Below are positions 53,854-62,640 of a stretch of DNA of 64,000 nt, one piece after another. Where the stretch lies: assembly GCF_000720765.1 (NCBI RefSeq), contig NZ_JODC01000024.1, positions 1-64,000 on the forward strand, in the 5' to 3' direction. How positions within the stretch are numbered: position 1 is the stretch's first letter; each line of letters begins with the position of its first letter. A program made the position numbers and the translations under genes. The notes beneath the pieces are model-generated. The model made no database searches, had not been told where the DNA came from, and saw only the letters and a list, made by a program, of their open reading frames with translations. The DNA comes from Streptomyces sp. NRRL S-646. GTDB taxonomy: Bacteria; Actinomycetota; Actinomycetes; Streptomycetales; Streptomycetaceae.

Positions 53854-54855
53854 ATGTCCAAGATGTTCCCCCGGATCGGCAGACGCCGGGCCCTGCAGGG
53901 TGCGGCTGCCGGCTTCGTCGCCTTCGGGTTGCTGCTGTGGTGGCTGCTGCCCCTGGGCGAGGCCCCTCCGAGCGGAACGATCACGTTGAGCACGGGAACG
54001 CCGGCCGGTGTGTACCAGCAGTACGGCAAGCTGCTGCGCACCGCGCTCGACAGGGACATGCCGGACCTCAAGGTGAAGCTGCTGACCAGCGACGGATCCC
54101 AGGAGAACGTCAAGCGGGTGGCGACCGGCCAGGCCGACTTCACCATCGCCGCGGCCGACGCGGTGGAGACGTACGAGCTCGCGGCCCACAACCCCGGCGC
54201 CGACAAGCTGCGTGGTGTCGCCCGCCTGTACGACGACTATGTGCAGCTCGTCGTCCCGCGCGACTCGCGCATCAGATCCGTCGCGGACCTCAAGGGCAAG
54301 CGGGTGGCCATAGGGCCGCCGAGCTCGGGTGTGCGGCTGATCGCCGACCGGGTGCTCAAGGCGGCCGGGATCGACGCGACGAAGGACATCACCCCCTCCG
54401 CCGATGGCATCGACACCGGTCCGGACCGGCTGAAGCACGGCAAGATCGATGCGTTCTTCTGGTCGGGCGGGCTGCCCACGGAGGGGCTGCAGAAGCTCGC
54501 CGACACCTTCACCTTCCGGTTCGTGCCGATCAAGCCCGACCTCGTCGCCGAGCTGCACAAGCAGGACCAGGCCACTCACTACTACCGCGCCACCAACATG
54601 CCGGAGTCGGCCTACCCCAGCATCCAGAACGGCATCGCCGTGCCGACACTGGCGGTCTCCAACCTGCTGATGACACGCAAGGACATGGACCCCCGACTCA
54701 CCGAGTGGATAACTCGCACCGTGATCAGGAGCCGGGACGGCATCGGCACGAGGGTCCACTCCGCGCAGCTCGTCGACCTGCGCACCGCGATCTACACCGA
54801 CCCACTGGCCCTGCACGAGGGCGCCCGGCGCTACTACCGCTCGGTCAAGCCGTAG
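53854..54855 (+). CDS. TAXI-family solute-binding protein
   Basis: A 333-residue membrane-anchored or exported binding protein: basic start (SKMFPRIGRRRAL), one hydrophobic segment (FVAFGLLLWWLLPLG), then the TAXI domain (LSTGTPAGVYQQYGKLL, QADFTIAAADAVETYE, RVAIGPPSSGVRLIADRVL, IDAFFWSGGLPTEGL). TAXI proteins usually feed TRAP transporters, but no TRAP membrane subunit is nearby. It is convergent with gluK, 16 bp between stops. In actinobacteria such orphans sometimes occur beside sensor kinases, which they may serve as a ligand sensor; inference only. Confidence 0.85.
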   Translation: MSKMFPRIGRRRALQGAAAGFVAFGLLLWWLLPLGEAPPSGTITLSTGTPAGVYQQYGKLLRTALDRDMPDLKVKLLTSDGSQENVKRVATGQADFTIAAADAVETYELAAHNPGADKLRGVARLYDDYVQLVVPRDSRIRSVADLKGKRVAIGPPSSGVRLIADRVLKAAGIDATKDITPSADGIDTGPDRLKHGKIDAFFWSGGLPTEGLQKLADTFTFRFVPIKPDLVAELHKQDQATHYYRATNMPESAYPSIQNGIAVPTLAVSNLLMTRKDMDPRLTEWITRTVIRSRDGIGTRVHSAQLVDLRTAIYTDPLALHEGARRYYRSVKP

Positions 54856-54871
54856 CGGTGCCACCTCTCGG

Positions 54872-56275
54872 TCAAACGGCCGGGCTGTTCCTCGGCACGG
54901 ACACCGTCACCGTGAGCCCGTGCGGCTCGTGACGGCCGTACGAGATCGAACCGCCGCCCGCGGCGAGCAGCGTGCGCGAGATGGACAGGCCGAGGCCGGA
55001 GCCCTTGATGTTCTGATGGCGGCTGCTGCGCCAGAAACGGTCGCCGACGCGGGCGAGTTCCTCGTCGGTCAGGCCCGGACCGTTGTCGGTGACCACGACG
55101 GTCGAGCTGTCGCCGTCGGCCGCGACCGAGACCTCGACGCACTCGTCCCTCGGCGTGAACTTGACCGCGTTGTCGATCACTGCGTCCAGGGCACTGGAGA
55201 GCGTGACCGGGTCGGCCCAGGCGGTGGTCGGCGGGCAGTTTCCCACCAGCCGTACACCCTTGGCCTCAGCGGTCGGCGTCCAGGCCGCGACGCGCTCGGC
55301 GGTCAGCGCGCCGATGTCGGTGATCCGCAGGTCGGCCTCGGTGTGCTCGGCCAGGGCCAGGTCGAGCAGGTCGTCGAGGACCTCCGCGAGGCGCTTGCCC
55401 TCGGTGCGGACCGATGCGATCTCCTCGTTGTCCTCCGGCAGTTCGAGAGCGAGCAGTTCGATGCGCAGCAGCAGCGCCGCAAGGGGGTTGCGCAACTGGT
55501 GCGAGGCGTCGGCGACGAAGGCGCGCTGCTGCTCCAGTACGTCCTCGACGTTGTCCGCCATCTCGTTGAACGAGCGGGCCAGGCGCCGGAGTTCCGGAGG
55601 ACCGCCGGCGGCCGCCACTCGGGACTTCAGGCGGCCGCTCGCGATCGCGTGCGTGGTGGCGTCCAGCACCCGTACCGGCCTGAGCACCCAGCCGGTGAGC
55701 CGGAGCGCGGCGCCGACGGCCAGCAGCATCGCGGCGATCTCACCCACGCCGATGACCAGCCAGCCGTGCAGGATCCGCGAACGCAGCGCCCCGGTGGGCG
55801 AGTCGGTGACGACGACCGCCACGACATCGCCGTCCCGGATGACCGGTGAGGCGACGACCAGGCGGTGGCGCTGCCAGGGCCACACCTGCTTGGGGTCGTG
55901 GCTGCGGCGGCTGAGCAGGGCCTCGGCGAAGGCATCGCGCACCTCGCCCTGGTCGGGGAGGTAGAAGTCCTGCGGCGCCTGGGCCATGGGGATGTCAGTG
56001 CGGCAGAACACCCCGGCCCGGATGCCGTAGACGCCGTAATAGCTGGCGAGTTCACTGCTCAGAGTCTTGAGTCGCTCGTCCGTGGACGTACGCGTGAAGG
56101 CGCAGGCGTCCGTGACGAACTGGGCGAGGGACGCGAAGCGCGCCGTGTCGTCGATCCGGTCGACGACGACCTTCTGCTGCTGAGCGGCGGCCACGCTCAC
56201 GGCGAGCGGGATACCGAGCGCTAGCAGCACGGCCGCCATCAGGACGATCAGCAGCGGAAGAAGACGAGTACGCAC
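54872..56275 (-). CDS. gluK: sensor histidine kinase of the glutamate-sensing pair
   Basis: A 467-residue membrane kinase. Transmembrane helices are at about 5-30 and 170-195, enclosing a ~140-residue extracellular sensor. HAMP (RPVRVLDATTHAIASGRL) follows, then the phosphoacceptor H259 in ADASHQLRNPL, N box DNAVKFTP, G boxes DNGPGL and GSGLGLSISRT. In S. coelicolor the orthologous pair is described as GluR-GluK, sensing external glutamate and activating gluABCD; the same divergent position here supports the name. ATG 56275, 10 bp after gluR. Confidence 0.9.
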   Translation of the reverse strand: MRTRLLPLLIVLMAAVLLALGIPLAVSVAAAQQQKVVVDRIDDTARFASLAQFVTDACAFTRTSTDERLKTLSSELASYYGVYGIRAGVFCRTDIPMAQAPQDFYLPDQGEVRDAFAEALLSRRSHDPKQVWPWQRHRLVVASPVIRDGDVVAVVVTDSPTGALRSRILHGWLVIGVGEIAAMLLAVGAALRLTGWVLRPVRVLDATTHAIASGRLKSRVAAAGGPPELRRLARSFNEMADNVEDVLEQQRAFVADASHQLRNPLAALLLRIELLALELPEDNEEIASVRTEGKRLAEVLDDLLDLALAEHTEADLRITDIGALTAERVAAWTPTAEAKGVRLVGNCPPTTAWADPVTLSSALDAVIDNAVKFTPRDECVEVSVAADGDSSTVVVTDNGPGLTDEELARVGDRFWRSSRHQNIKGSGLGLSISRTLLAAGGGSISYGRHEPHGLTVTVSVPRNSPAV

Positions 56276-56284
56276 CCGTGCACG

Positions 56285-56971
56285 CTACGAGGCCGGGGCG
56301 ACAAGCCGGTAACCGACGCCGCGTACGGTCTCGATCAGCGCCGGCATGCGCAGCTTGGCGCGCAGGGACGCAACGTGCACCTCCAGGGTGCGTCCGGTCC
56401 CCTCCCAGCTGGTGCGCCACACCTCGCTGATGATCTGCTCCCGGCGGAAGACGACCCCGGGGCGCTGCGCAAGGAGGGCGAGAAGATCGAACTCCTTGCG
56501 GGTCAGTTGGACAACCGAACCGTCCACGCTGACCTGCCGGGTGGGCAGTTCGATGAGCATGGACCCGAGGCGCAGCTCGTGGTCGCCGCCCGCCCCGGCG
56601 TCCTCGTGGACGCTGCGCCGGCTGACGGCGTGGATACGGGCGAGCAGTTCCCCGGTGTCGTACGGCTTCACGACGTAGTCGTCGGCGCCGAGGTTGAGGC
56701 CGTGGATACGGGAGCGGACGTCGGAGCGCGCGGTGACCATGATCACCGGGGTGCCGGTGCGCTTGCGGATCTTGCCGCAGACCTCGTAGCCGTCCTGGTC
56801 GGGCAGGCCCAGGTCGAGCAGGACGACGCCGAAGCCGTCGCCCTCCGGAACGAGCGCCTGGAGAGCTTCCTCGCCGCTACGCGCGTGCGTGACGTCGAAC
56901 CCGTGCCGCGCCAGAACCGCAGAAAGAGCGGCGGCGACATGGTTGTCGTCCTCGACGAGGAGCAGTCTCAT
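56285..56971 (-). CDS. gluR: OmpR-type response regulator of the glutamate-sensing pair
   Basis: A 228-residue response regulator: receiver with acidic pocket VEDD near 7-9 and phospho-Asp D53 in LLDLGLP, K in VVKPYDTGELLARI, then the OmpR winged helix at about 130-225 (LTRKEFDLLALLAQRPG, GTGRTLEVHVASLRAKL). Start ATG 56971. Divergent from gluA, with about 295 bp between, where its binding sites should lie. Cotranscribed with gluK. Confidence 0.9.
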   Translation of the reverse strand: MRLLLVEDDNHVAAALSAVLARHGFDVTHARSGEEALQALVPEGDGFGVVLLDLGLPDQDGYEVCGKIRKRTGTPVIMVTARSDVRSRIHGLNLGADDYVVKPYDTGELLARIHAVSRRSVHEDAGAGGDHELRLGSMLIELPTRQVSVDGSVVQLTRKEFDLLALLAQRPGVVFRREQIISEVWRTSWEGTGRTLEVHVASLRAKLRMPALIETVRGVGYRLVAPAS

Positions 56972-57266
56972 CCGGGCCTCCTTCGGTTCATCGGCCGTAC
57001 GATCAGGATGGATAGAGCTGGACGGAAGAACGTGTGCACGCGCGCGTGCACAACGCAGTCACGCTGATGGACGAGGACGGCGTCAAGTGGGTTCCGGTTG
57101 CGGACCGCTTTAGTTACCCGGCCGATACCGGCCCCCGCGCATCTGCTACGACATGTGTCCGATTGCTATCGGATCGTGATGCTCAGATTCCCCTCAGATG
57201 TAATGACGCTGGTGGAACGGGGTTACTACTGTCCTCCGAAACCGAGGAGGACGGAGCCCGATAGCG
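56972..57266. promoter_or_regulatory. divergent gluR/gluA promoter region
   Basis: About 295 bp between the divergent starts. It contains no gene. A GCTATCGGATCGTGATGC stretch and a GGAGGACGGAG ribosome site just before gluA were noted. I could not pick out a repeated GluR-box with confidence. Confidence 0.5.
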
Positions 57267-58043
57267 ATGACCGAAGTATCGGTGGCCAAGGAAGATGTGG
57301 CCGCGACCGGCGAACTGGTCGTCCTGAAGAGCGTCAACAAGCACTTCGGCGCGTTGCACGTACTCCAGGACATCGACCTGACGATCGCCCGCGGCGAGGT
57401 CGTCGTGGTCATCGGGCCCTCCGGGTCCGGTAAGTCCACCCTGTGCCGCACCATCAACCGCCTGGAAACAGTCGACTCGGGCTCGATCACGATCGACGGC
57501 AAGGCGCTGCCCCAGGAGGGCAAGGAGCTTGCCCGGCTGCGCGCCGACGTCGGCATGGTCTTCCAGTCCTTCAACCTCTTCGCGCACAAGACCGTGCTCG
57601 AGAACGTGATGCTGGGCCAGATCAAGGTCCGCAAGGCCGACAAGAAGAAGGCCGAGGAGAAGGCCCGGGCCCTGCTCGACCGGGTCGGCGTGGCCACCCA
57701 GGCGGACAAGTACCCCGCACAGCTCTCCGGCGGCCAGCAGCAGCGCGTCGCCATCGCGCGGGCCCTGGCCATGGACCCGAAGGTCATGCTCTTCGACGAG
57801 CCGACGTCGGCTCTCGACCCGGAGATGATCAACGAGGTCCTCGAGGTCATGCAGCAGCTCGCCCGCGACGGCATGACCATGATCGTCGTCACCCATGAGA
57901 TGGGCTTCGCACGATCGGCTGCAAACCGCGTGGTGTTCATGGCGGACGGCCGAATCGTCGAGGAGGCTGCGCCAGACCAGTTCTTCAGCAATCCGCGCAG
58001 CGACCGGGCGAAGGACTTCCTGTCGAAGATCCTTCACCACTGA
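57267..58043 (+). CDS. gluA: glutamate ABC transporter ATP-binding protein
   Basis: A 258-residue ATPase of polar amino-acid importers. Walker [11 protein letters not shown] loop MVFQSFNLF, signature LSGGQQQR, Walker [15 protein letters not shown] and H switch VVTHEMGFA are all standard. It energises the GluC/GluD permease. ATG 57267 with GGAGGACGGAG upstream. First gene of gluABCD; gluB follows after 65 bp. Confidence 0.95.
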   Translation: MTEVSVAKEDVAATGELVVLKSVNKHFGALHVLQDIDLTIARGEVVVVIGPSGSGKSTLCRTINRLETVDSGSITIDGKALPQEGKELARLRADVGMVFQSFNLFAHKTVLENVMLGQIKVRKADKKKAEEKARALLDRVGVATQADKYPAQLSGGQQQRVAIARALAMDPKVMLFDEPTSALDPEMINEVLEVMQQLARDGMTMIVVTHEMGFARSAANRVVFMADGRIVEEAAPDQFFSNPRSDRAKDFLSKILHH

Positions 58044-58108
58044 CGGTTCGCCTCGCTCAGCCGGCCACCGCCGGCCCCTCTCTCTTCACCAGCCAAAGGA
58101 TGTTCACC

Positions 58109-58945
58109 ATGAAGCTCCGCAAGGTCACCGCCGCTTCGGCCGCCGTGCTCGCCCTCGCTGTGGGTGCCACGGCTTGTGGGTCGAGCGACAACAACAGCAG
58201 CAGTTCGTCCGGTGGCGGCAAGAAGATCAAGATCGGCATCAAGTACGACCAGCCGGGCCTCGGCCTGAAGGAGCCGAACGGTTCCTTCTCCGGCTTCGAC
58301 GTGGACGTGGCGACCTATGTGGCCGGGAAGCTCGGCTACAAGCCGAACCAGATCGAATTCGTCGAGACCAAGAGCGCCGACCGCGAGAACGCGCTGCAGC
58401 GCGGCGACGTCAAGTTCATCGTTGCCTCGTACTCGATCACCGACGAGCGCAAGCAGAAGGTCGACTTCGCCGGCCCCTACTTCCTGGCCCACCAGGACCT
58501 GCTGGTCAAGAGCGACTCGAAGATCACCAAGGGCACGGACCTCAACGGCAAGAAGCTGTGCTCCGTGACCGGCTCCACCTCGGCGCAGAAGATTGTGAAG
58601 ATCGCTCCCAAGGTCAACCTCAAGGAGAACAGCGGCTACTCGGAGTGCGTCTCCAGCCTCCAGAGCGGCGCCGTGGACGCGCTGACCACAGACGACTCGA
58701 TCCTCGCGGGCTACGCCTCGCAGGCCCAGTACAAGGGCCAGTTCAAGCTCCTCGGGCTCAAGCTCAGCAACGAGAACTACGGCATCGGCGTGAAGAAGGG
58801 TGACACCGCGACCGTCAACAAGATCAACGACGCCCTGACGAGCATGGTCAGCGACGGCACCTGGAAGAAGGACGTCGAGAAGAACTTCGGCCCGGCCAAC
58901 TACAAGTACGAGCCCGCCCCGAAGATCGGCGTCATCGTCCAGTAG
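58109..58945 (+). CDS. gluB: glutamate-binding lipoprotein
   Basis: A 278-residue solute-binding lipoprotein: the leader ends in VGATACGSS, so the mature protein is lipidated at Cys and stands on the membrane's outer face. The binding domain (IGIKYDQPGLGLKEPNGSFSGFDVDVA, ASYSITDERKQKVDFAGPYF) is that of cluster 3 polar amino-acid receptors. ATG 58109 is preferred over ATG 58100, because AAAGGA sits right against the earlier one and at proper spacing for this one. Confidence 0.95.
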   Translation: MKLRKVTAASAAVLALAVGATACGSSDNNSSSSSGGGKKIKIGIKYDQPGLGLKEPNGSFSGFDVDVATYVAGKLGYKPNQIEFVETKSADRENALQRGDVKFIVASYSITDERKQKVDFAGPYFLAHQDLLVKSDSKITKGTDLNGKKLCSVTGSTSAQKIVKIAPKVNLKENSGYSECVSSLQSGAVDALTTDDSILAGYASQAQYKGQFKLLGLKLSNENYGIGVKKGDTATVNKINDALTSMVSDGTWKKDVEKNFGPANYKYEPAPKIGVIVQ

Positions 58946-58980
58946 TCCAGGAAACCGCAGCCACCGCAGGGTTCCACAGG

Positions 58981-59020
58981 GGCGCGCCGCCGCCAGCCGC
59001 GATCACGGCGGCGGCGCGCC
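58981..59020 (+). promoter_or_regulatory. strong hairpin between gluB and gluC
   Basis: GGCGCGCCGCCGCC (58981-58994) pairs perfectly with 59007-59020 around a 12-nt loop, without a T-run. It lies 36 bp after the gluB stop and 43 bp before gluC. It could protect the gluAB part of the mRNA or cut down readthrough, giving more binding protein than permease. Confidence 0.75.
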
Positions 59021-59062
59021 ACACCCTCCTCGTACGCCACACACCCGGAAGCGCGGGAGATC

Positions 59063-59728
59063 GTGTTCGACTTTCTTCAAGGTTATGACGTCCTGGGGGC
59101 GTTCTGGATGACGGTGAAACTCACCGCCATCTCCGCCCTCGGCTCCCTGGTCTGGGGCACCCTGCTGGCCGGGATGCGGGTCAGCCCTGTCCCGCTGATG
59201 CGCGGGTTCGGCACCGCCTACGTCAACATCGTCCGGAACATCCCCCTGACGGTCATCATCGTCTTCAACTCGCTCGGCCTCGCCGACATCTTCGGCGTGA
59301 CGCTGGGCGCTTCCGACTTCAAGGTGCAGGGCTTCAGGCTGGCGGTGCTCGGATTCATCGCCTACACCTCTGCCTTTGTCTGTGAGGCGCTGCGGTCCGG
59401 CATCAACACGGTCCCGCTCGGGCAGGCCGAGGCGGCCCGCGCCATCGGCCTGAGCTTCAGTCAGACCCTCCGGCTCATCGTGCTGCCGCAGGCGTTCCGT
59501 TCGGTCATCGGCCCGCTGGCCAACGTGCTGATCGCGCTGACCAAGAACACCACCGTCGCGGCCGCGATCAGCGTGGCCGAGGCCGCCGCTCTGATGAAGA
59601 CAATGTTCGAGAACGAGGCTCAGACGCTGCTCATCGCCGCGGTCTTCGCCTTCGGGTTCGTGGTTCTGACCCTTCCCACCGGCCTCATCCTCGGCTGGCT
59701 GGGCAAGCGACTGGCGGTGAAGCGATGA
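59063..59728 (+). CDS. gluC: glutamate ABC transporter permease GluC
   Basis: A 221-residue permease of the HisM/GltJ type with five hydrophobic segments. The EAA loop that docks the ATPase is EALRSGINTVPLGQAEAARAIGLSFSQTL. GTG 59063 with CGGGAGA upstream. Its stop overlaps the start of gluD (ATGA), so the two permease subunits are translationally coupled and form a heterodimer. Confidence 0.94.
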   Translation: MFDFLQGYDVLGAFWMTVKLTAISALGSLVWGTLLAGMRVSPVPLMRGFGTAYVNIVRNIPLTVIIVFNSLGLADIFGVTLGASDFKVQGFRLAVLGFIAYTSAFVCEALRSGINTVPLGQAEAARAIGLSFSQTLRLIVLPQAFRSVIGPLANVLIALTKNTTVAAAISVAEAAALMKTMFENEAQTLLIAAVFAFGFVVLTLPTGLILGWLGKRLAVKR

Positions 59729-60654
59729 GCTCGGTCCTCTACGACGCCCCCGGCCCCCGGGCCAAGCGGCGCAACGTCCTCCTGTCGGTGGTCTTCGTCG
59801 CTCTACTCGCCCTCCTGGCGTGGTGGATCTGGCGAGTGATGGACGACAAGGGCCAGCTGAAGTGGTCCCTGTGGCAGCCGTTCACCACATCCGACGCGTG
59901 GACGACGTATCTGCTGCCCGGCCTCGGCAACACCCTGAAGGCCGCGGCACTCGCCATGATCATCGCCCTTCCGCTGGGCGCCTTCTTCGGCATCTCGCGT
60001 ATGTCCGACCACCGGTGGGTGCGGGTGCCGGCCGGAGTGGTGGTCGAGTTCTTCCGCTCGATCCCGGTGCTCCTGCTGATGCTGTTCGCGAACGAGTTCT
60101 ACGCCCGCTACACGAACGTAACCGCCGAGGACCGGCCCCTGTTCGCGGTCGTGACCGGCCTGGTGCTCTACAATGCCTCGGTCCTCGCCGAGATCGTCCG
60201 GGCCGGCATCCTGGCGCTCCCGAAGGGGCAGACGGAGGCCGCGTACGCGATCGGTCTGCGCAAGGGCCAGACGATGACCAGCATCCTGCTTCCGCAGGCG
60301 GTGACGGCCATGCTGCCGGCCATCGTCAGCCAGCTGGTGGTCATCGTGAAGGACACCGCGCTGGGTGGCGTCCTGCTCGGCTACGCGGAGCTGCTCAACG
60401 CACGCAGCACCTTCGCCGCCAACTACGCCGACGTCATCCAGAGCTTCATCGGAGTGGCGATCATCTACATCGTGGTCAACTTCCTCCTCACCAGCTTCGC
60501 GAGCTGGCTGGAGGGCAGGCTGCGGCGCAGCAAGAGGAGCACGGGCGCGGTCCTCAGCGAGGACACGGTGGAGGTCAATCCGGCCGCGGTGGGCGGTGGC
60601 TTCGGGACCGGTGGGGAAGGCGGCGGCCTCCCCGGTACCCGGACCTATCTCTGA
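59725..60654 (+). CDS. gluD: glutamate ABC transporter permease GluD
   Basis: A 309-residue second permease. Five hydrophobic segments follow a basic start (GPRAKRRNVLL); the EAA loop is EIVRAGILALPKGQTEAAYAIGLRKGQTM. A 45-residue cytoplasmic tail (GRLRRSKRSTGAVLSEDTVE, Gly-rich end) exceeds the usual length. ATG 59725 overlaps gluC's stop by four bases. Confidence 0.94.
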   Translation: MSSVLYDAPGPRAKRRNVLLSVVFVALLALLAWWIWRVMDDKGQLKWSLWQPFTTSDAWTTYLLPGLGNTLKAAALAMIIALPLGAFFGISRMSDHRWVRVPAGVVVEFFRSIPVLLLMLFANEFYARYTNVTAEDRPLFAVVTGLVLYNASVLAEIVRAGILALPKGQTEAAYAIGLRKGQTMTSILLPQAVTAMLPAIVSQLVVIVKDTALGGVLLGYAELLNARSTFAANYADVIQSFIGVAIIYIVVNFLLTSFASWLEGRLRRSKRSTGAVLSEDTVEVNPAAVGGGFGTGGEGGGLPGTRTYL

Positions 60655-60680
60655 CGGCCAGTCAAACAGCACGGACGACA

Positions 60681-60712
60681 CGGAGGCAGTGGCATGATCG
60701 CCACTGCCTCCG
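60681..60712 (+). terminator. glu operon terminator
   Basis: CGGAGGCAGTGGC (60681-60693) pairs perfectly with GCCACTGCCTCCG (60700-60712), 6-nt loop, 26 bp past the gluD stop. Confidence 0.85.
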
Positions 60713-60829
60713 TCGCTTGACGCAAACCCCGCCAATGGGTTGCATACGTTCTGTGATCGTGCACCCTGCTCCAACTTCCTGTTCACATACGTCCGTCAGG
60801 ACGCCGCCGCGGGCAGGGGGCGCCGCGCC

Positions 60830-62425
60830 GTGGACCCGGTGATCATCGTCGGAGCGGGACCCGTCGGGCTCACGCTCGCCCTGGCGTTGGCCCGTCAGGA
60901 AGTGCCCTGCGTCGTGCTGGACGAAGGCCCCGGCAAGGACGAACCACGCCCCGCGCGCACCGTGGTCCTGCGCGAGGACACCGCCGCCCTGATGGAGCGG
61001 CTGACCGGCCAGCCGCTCGCGCGGGAAGGGGCCCACTGGGCCGGATGGCGGTCGATGCGACGCAAGCAGGTGATGCGCGAAGTCACCTTCGGCGACCATG
61101 AACCCGCCCCCCTGCACATCGCCCAGCACGTCCTGACCGGCGCCCTGCGCGCCGCCCTGGCCACCGAGCCCCTCGTCGAGGTCGCCGTGGACAGCCGCCT
61201 CGACACTGTCGAGCAGGAGGCCTCGGGGGTCACCGCCCACACCCGCGGCCCCAAGGGCACCTGGTGGCGCGGCAGTTACCTGGTCGGCTGCGACGGCCCG
61301 CGCTCCACCGTGCGCAAACTCCAGGACATCCGTTTCCCGGGCCGTACCGCGGTGGAGCGACACGCCGTGGCCGCGCTGCGCACGGAACTTCCGTGGGCGG
61401 ACGAAGCATTGCTCCACCGGATGCCGCCGTGGCGGACGTCCGGGCCCTCGGCCGGGGAGGTGACCGCCCGCCCCCTCCCGGACGGCGTGTGGCGCCTGGA
61501 CTGGCTGCTGCCGCCGGGCAAGGACCTGGTCACGCCCGAGCTGCTGCTCGCCCGCATCCGGGAGACCCTGGCCGGCTGGACCGGGGGCCCGACGCCGCCG
61601 TACGAACTCCTCGACACCGGTGTCCACACGGTCCACCACCGTCTGGCCCGCCGCTGGCGGGTCCGCCGGGTTTTCCTCGCGGGGGACGCGGCGCACCTGC
61701 TCGGCGCGCTGGGCGCGCAGGGGCTCGACGAGGGGCTCAGGGACGCCGACAACCTGGCCTGGAAGCTGGCGCTCGCCTGGCACCACGGGCCGCACGAGGC
61801 GCTGCTCGACAGCTACCAGGCGGAGCGACGCGGCGTCGTCGCGGGCCGGCTGCGCGCGGCCGACCAGGCGTTGCCGCTGCTGCGCGGCGGCGGAGGGCTG
61901 CGCCTGCCCGGCTCGGCCCGCGGCCACGACGCGCTACTCACGGACGGTCACCTGGGACGCGGGACGCTTGGTGCGCCGGGAGCGTACGCCGCCTCCCCGC
62001 TCGCGCCCCGGCACCTCGAAGCCGAGGTCCCCGTGGACACGGCGCCCGGCGAGCCGGTCACCGATGTGCGGGTCACAGCGGAGGACGGCACCTTCGTGCA
62101 GCTGCGGGACCGGCTCGGGCGCGACGCCCTGCTGGTGGTGCTGATCGCGCCGGGTACGGGGGTGTGGGACCGCAAGCACTGGATGTCCGCCGGGATCATG
62201 CCCCGGCTGGCGGCCGCGGTGGCCGCGCTGCCGCACCACGCCGAGCTGCTGGTCGCCGAGAGCTATCCCGGTGCGGCCGCCCACACCGTGCTGCTGGTAC
62301 GCCCGGACGGGCGCCTGGTCACGGCGCTGGGCGGGGTGCGCCCGGCCGACCTCTACTCGGCGGCGGAGGCGACGCTGGGAGGACCGGCGAAGGCGGAGGC
62401 CGAAGCCAAGGCCGGATCGCGCTGA
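60830..62425 (+). CDS. FAD-dependent aromatic hydroxylase-type monooxygenase
   Basis: A 531-residue class A flavoprotein monooxygenase of the PheA/TfdB/rifampicin-monooxygenase style. FAD binding: GAGPVGLTLALAL at 8-20; DG motif VGCDGPRSTVR near 155; GD motif FLAGDAAHLLGALGAQGLDEGL near 285. The C-terminal thioredoxin-like domain (LLVVLIAPGTGVWDR) is present. GTG 60830 fits the family start; the upstream open frame has poor codon bias. The substrate is unknown; relatives hydroxylate phenols, polyketides or antibiotics. It stands alone after the glu operon. Confidence 0.88.
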   Translation: MDPVIIVGAGPVGLTLALALARQEVPCVVLDEGPGKDEPRPARTVVLREDTAALMERLTGQPLAREGAHWAGWRSMRRKQVMREVTFGDHEPAPLHIAQHVLTGALRAALATEPLVEVAVDSRLDTVEQEASGVTAHTRGPKGTWWRGSYLVGCDGPRSTVRKLQDIRFPGRTAVERHAVAALRTELPWADEALLHRMPPWRTSGPSAGEVTARPLPDGVWRLDWLLPPGKDLVTPELLLARIRETLAGWTGGPTPPYELLDTGVHTVHHRLARRWRVRRVFLAGDAAHLLGALGAQGLDEGLRDADNLAWKLALAWHHGPHEALLDSYQAERRGVVAGRLRAADQALPLLRGGGGLRLPGSARGHDALLTDGHLGRGTLGAPGAYAASPLAPRHLEAEVPVDTAPGEPVTDVRVTAEDGTFVQLRDRLGRDALLVVLIAPGTGVWDRKHWMSAGIMPRLAAAVAALPHHAELLVAESYPGAAAHTVLLVRPDGRLVTALGGVRPADLYSAAEATLGGPAKAEAEAKAGSR

Positions 62426-62532
62426 TGAGCCCCAGAGCATCGTCATGCGGCCGCGGCAGAATCATCAATCAGCGGCCACACTCTATGGCGAGTACTGCCC
62501 CGCGCACGGAATCAGTCCCTACGGTCCACATA

Positions 62533-62640
62533 TTGACTGCTCCCCTCCAGAGAGATGCATGCTCCCTCAGGCATAAGTGGGGATCCCTGACTCACGCTGC
62601 CTGATCGCTCAGCGAGCGACCAGGTCTGACACGATCGACA
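62533..62640 (-). ncRNA. omega-RNA / right-end region of the TnpB element
   Basis: On the minus strand the DNA downstream of and overlapping the tnpB end reads GGGATCCCC, then GAGGGAGC, then CTGGAGGGGAGCAGTCAA. That is the conserved scaffold that ends IS200/IS605-group elements and the 3' side of their TnpB guide RNAs. A hairpin (CTGGTCGCT/AGCGATCAG, one G-U pair, about 62602-62624) is formed upstream. The guide would begin at about 62532 and run to lower coordinates. Exact RNA ends are inferred. Confidence 0.6.

Noticed and set aside
53338..54864. 508-codon minus frame covering the TAXI gene and the MazG-like gene
   Set aside because: Only the last 134 codons have family features and a proper start; the rest is the mirror image of the TAXI gene.
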